A stretch of DNA of 11,361 nt from an uncultured bacterium (GTDB taxonomy: Bacteria > Actinomycetota > Coriobacteriia > Coriobacteriales > Coriobacteriaceae): assembly GCA_905215275.1 (NCBI GenBank), contig CAJMPE010000053.1, positions 1 through 11,361 on the forward strand, written 5' to 3'. The notes beneath the pieces were generated by a model. That model made no database searches, had not been told where the DNA came from, and saw nothing but the letters and a program-made list of their open reading frames with translations. Position numbers and translations under genes: made by a program. Of the stretch, positions 10,616-11,361 are shown piece by piece (the first letter of the stretch is position 1; each line of letters opens with the position of its first letter).

Positions 10616-11361
10616 GTGAACATCCTGGTTTTGTTGCCCGTCAACGACCGTCATCGCACAATTCTTGAGTCGAGCGCTCCGGGCGAGGACTTTATCTACA
10701 CGAGCTCCGACGCCGCCACGCGCGAGCAGGTCGCCGATGCCGACGTGATCCTGGGCAACATCGACCCTGATATGCTTACCGCGTGCAAGCACCTCCGGCT
10801 GTTGCAATTGCAGACCGCTGGCTATGACGATTACTTGGCCGCCGGCACCGTGCCGGCCGATGCCAAACTGTCTTGCTCGGTGGGCGCCTATGGCCAGGCA
10901 GTAAGCGAGCACATGTTTGCCATGGTGCTGTCTATGATGAAGCGCCTGCCCGGCTACCAGGACCTGCAGCGCGAGCATCGCTGGGAGGATTTGGGGCCGG
11001 TTACCTCGCTCAAAAACGCCAACGTGCTGGTGCTGGGCGCAGGCGATATCGGCGGCCATTTTGCCACGCTCTGCCGCAGCATGGGCGCGCACGTCCGCGG
11101 CATCAAGCGCCATCCGCTCGTCTACCCCATTGTGTTTGAGGACATGGACGGCATGGACGCCCTGCCCGAGCGCCTGGCCGAGGCCGACATCGTCGCATCC
11201 TTTATGCCCAGCACACCCGAGACCCGCGGTCTGGCGAACGCCGAGTTCTTCGCCGCGATGAAGCCAGGCGCCCTCTTTGCCAACGGCGGCCGTGGCGATC
11301 TTGTGGTCGCTGACGACTTGGTTGCCGCTCTGGAGTCGGGACGTCTCGCCGGCGCCGCGGT
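10616..11361 (+). CDS. D-isomer-specific 2-hydroxyacid dehydrogenase family protein, cut by the window edge
   Basis: Translation from GTG at 10616, with GGAGAGGA at 10602-10609 six bases before it, gives 248 open residues to the edge. The N-terminal substrate-domain half (VILGNIDPDMLTACKHLRLL, then QTAGYDDY) leads into the conserved SEHMFAMVLSMMKR helix. The NAD-binding Rossmann motif is VLVLGAGDIGG with G141, G143 and G146. DIVASFMPSTPETRGL (191-206) matches the family's PxTxxT stretch, and NGGRGDLVVADDL (223-235) contains the active-site arginine, Arg226. The catalytic glutamate and histidine, expected some 30 and 60 residues later, lie beyond the window. The family reduces 2-keto acids or oxidises D-2-hydroxy acids in the cytoplasm; members include phosphoglycerate, D-lactate and glyoxylate enzymes. 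The lack of the longer N-terminal domain argues against a full-length SerA. The exact substrate is unknown. Confidence 0.9.
   Translation, partial: MNILVLLPVNDRHRTILESSAPGEDFIYTSSDAATREQVADADVILGNIDPDMLTACKHLRLLQLQTAGYDDYLAAGTVPADAKLSCSVGAYGQAVSEHMFAMVLSMMKRLPGYQDLQREHRWEDLGPVTSLKNANVLVLGAGDIGGHFATLCRSMGAHVRGIKRHPLVYPIVFEDMDGMDALPERLAEADIVASFMPSTPETRGLANAEFFAAMKPGALFANGGRGDLVVADDLVAALESGRLAGAA

Overview
The window carries two unrelated blocks of DNA joined at about 1091-1120. Positions 1 to about 1110 hold the 5' two thirds of rlmH and the 3' part of a YycJ/WalJ-like metallo-beta-lactamase-fold gene, both on the minus strand. That gene pair and its style look clostridial (Bacillota); this is inference from gene content and protein style, not a database result. 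From about 1100 to the end the DNA is GC-rich and evenly styled. It looks like a Coriobacteriia genome, most likely Collinsella (again inference). At the join two genes on opposite strands each lose their N-terminal part at the same place, so an assembly chimera is the simplest reading and a real rearrangement the alternative.

Layout of the main block: (1) 1097-4164 (+), a polar amino acid ABC importer: truncated substrate-binding protein, a hairpin, two permeases overlapping by ATGA, and the ATPase. (2) 4251-5060 (+), a PuuD-type class I amidotransferase (peptidase C26) that probably acts on a gamma-glutamyl compound, followed by a terminator at 5085-5124 that can serve both converging transcripts. 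(3) 5166-7426 (-), a two-gene signalling operon: a 626-residue GGDEF-receiver-HD-GYP protein followed by a small Hpt phosphotransfer protein. A well-formed sigma70-type promoter with a palindrome over its -35 box lies in front. (4) 7638-8435 (-), an alpha/beta hydrolase. (5) 8661-9437 (+), a divergently transcribed radical SAM protein. (6) 9598-10485 (+), a type I methionine aminopeptidase with an N-terminal SEC-C zinc motif and a strong terminator. (7) 10616 to the window end (+), a D-2-hydroxyacid dehydrogenase with a GTG start, cut by the edge.

The importer and the amidotransferase together suggest uptake and breakdown of a glutamate- or glutamine-like compound. The signalling operon looks like a c-di-GMP and phosphorelay module: its GGDEF active site is degenerate but an RxxD inhibitory-site motif is exactly placed, which suggests c-di-GMP sensing combined with hydrolysis by the HD-GYP domain.

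No gene-free stretch exceeds 300 bases. The intergenic gaps are nevertheless rich in perfect inverted repeats (4176-4207, 7557-7609, 8588-8612, 9479-9545, 10562-10596), several of which do not look like ordinary terminators. I saw no tRNA, rRNA, CRISPR array, insertion sequence or prophage gene. I did not find a clear new multi-gene system; the signalling operon and the palindromes are the parts most worth a second look.
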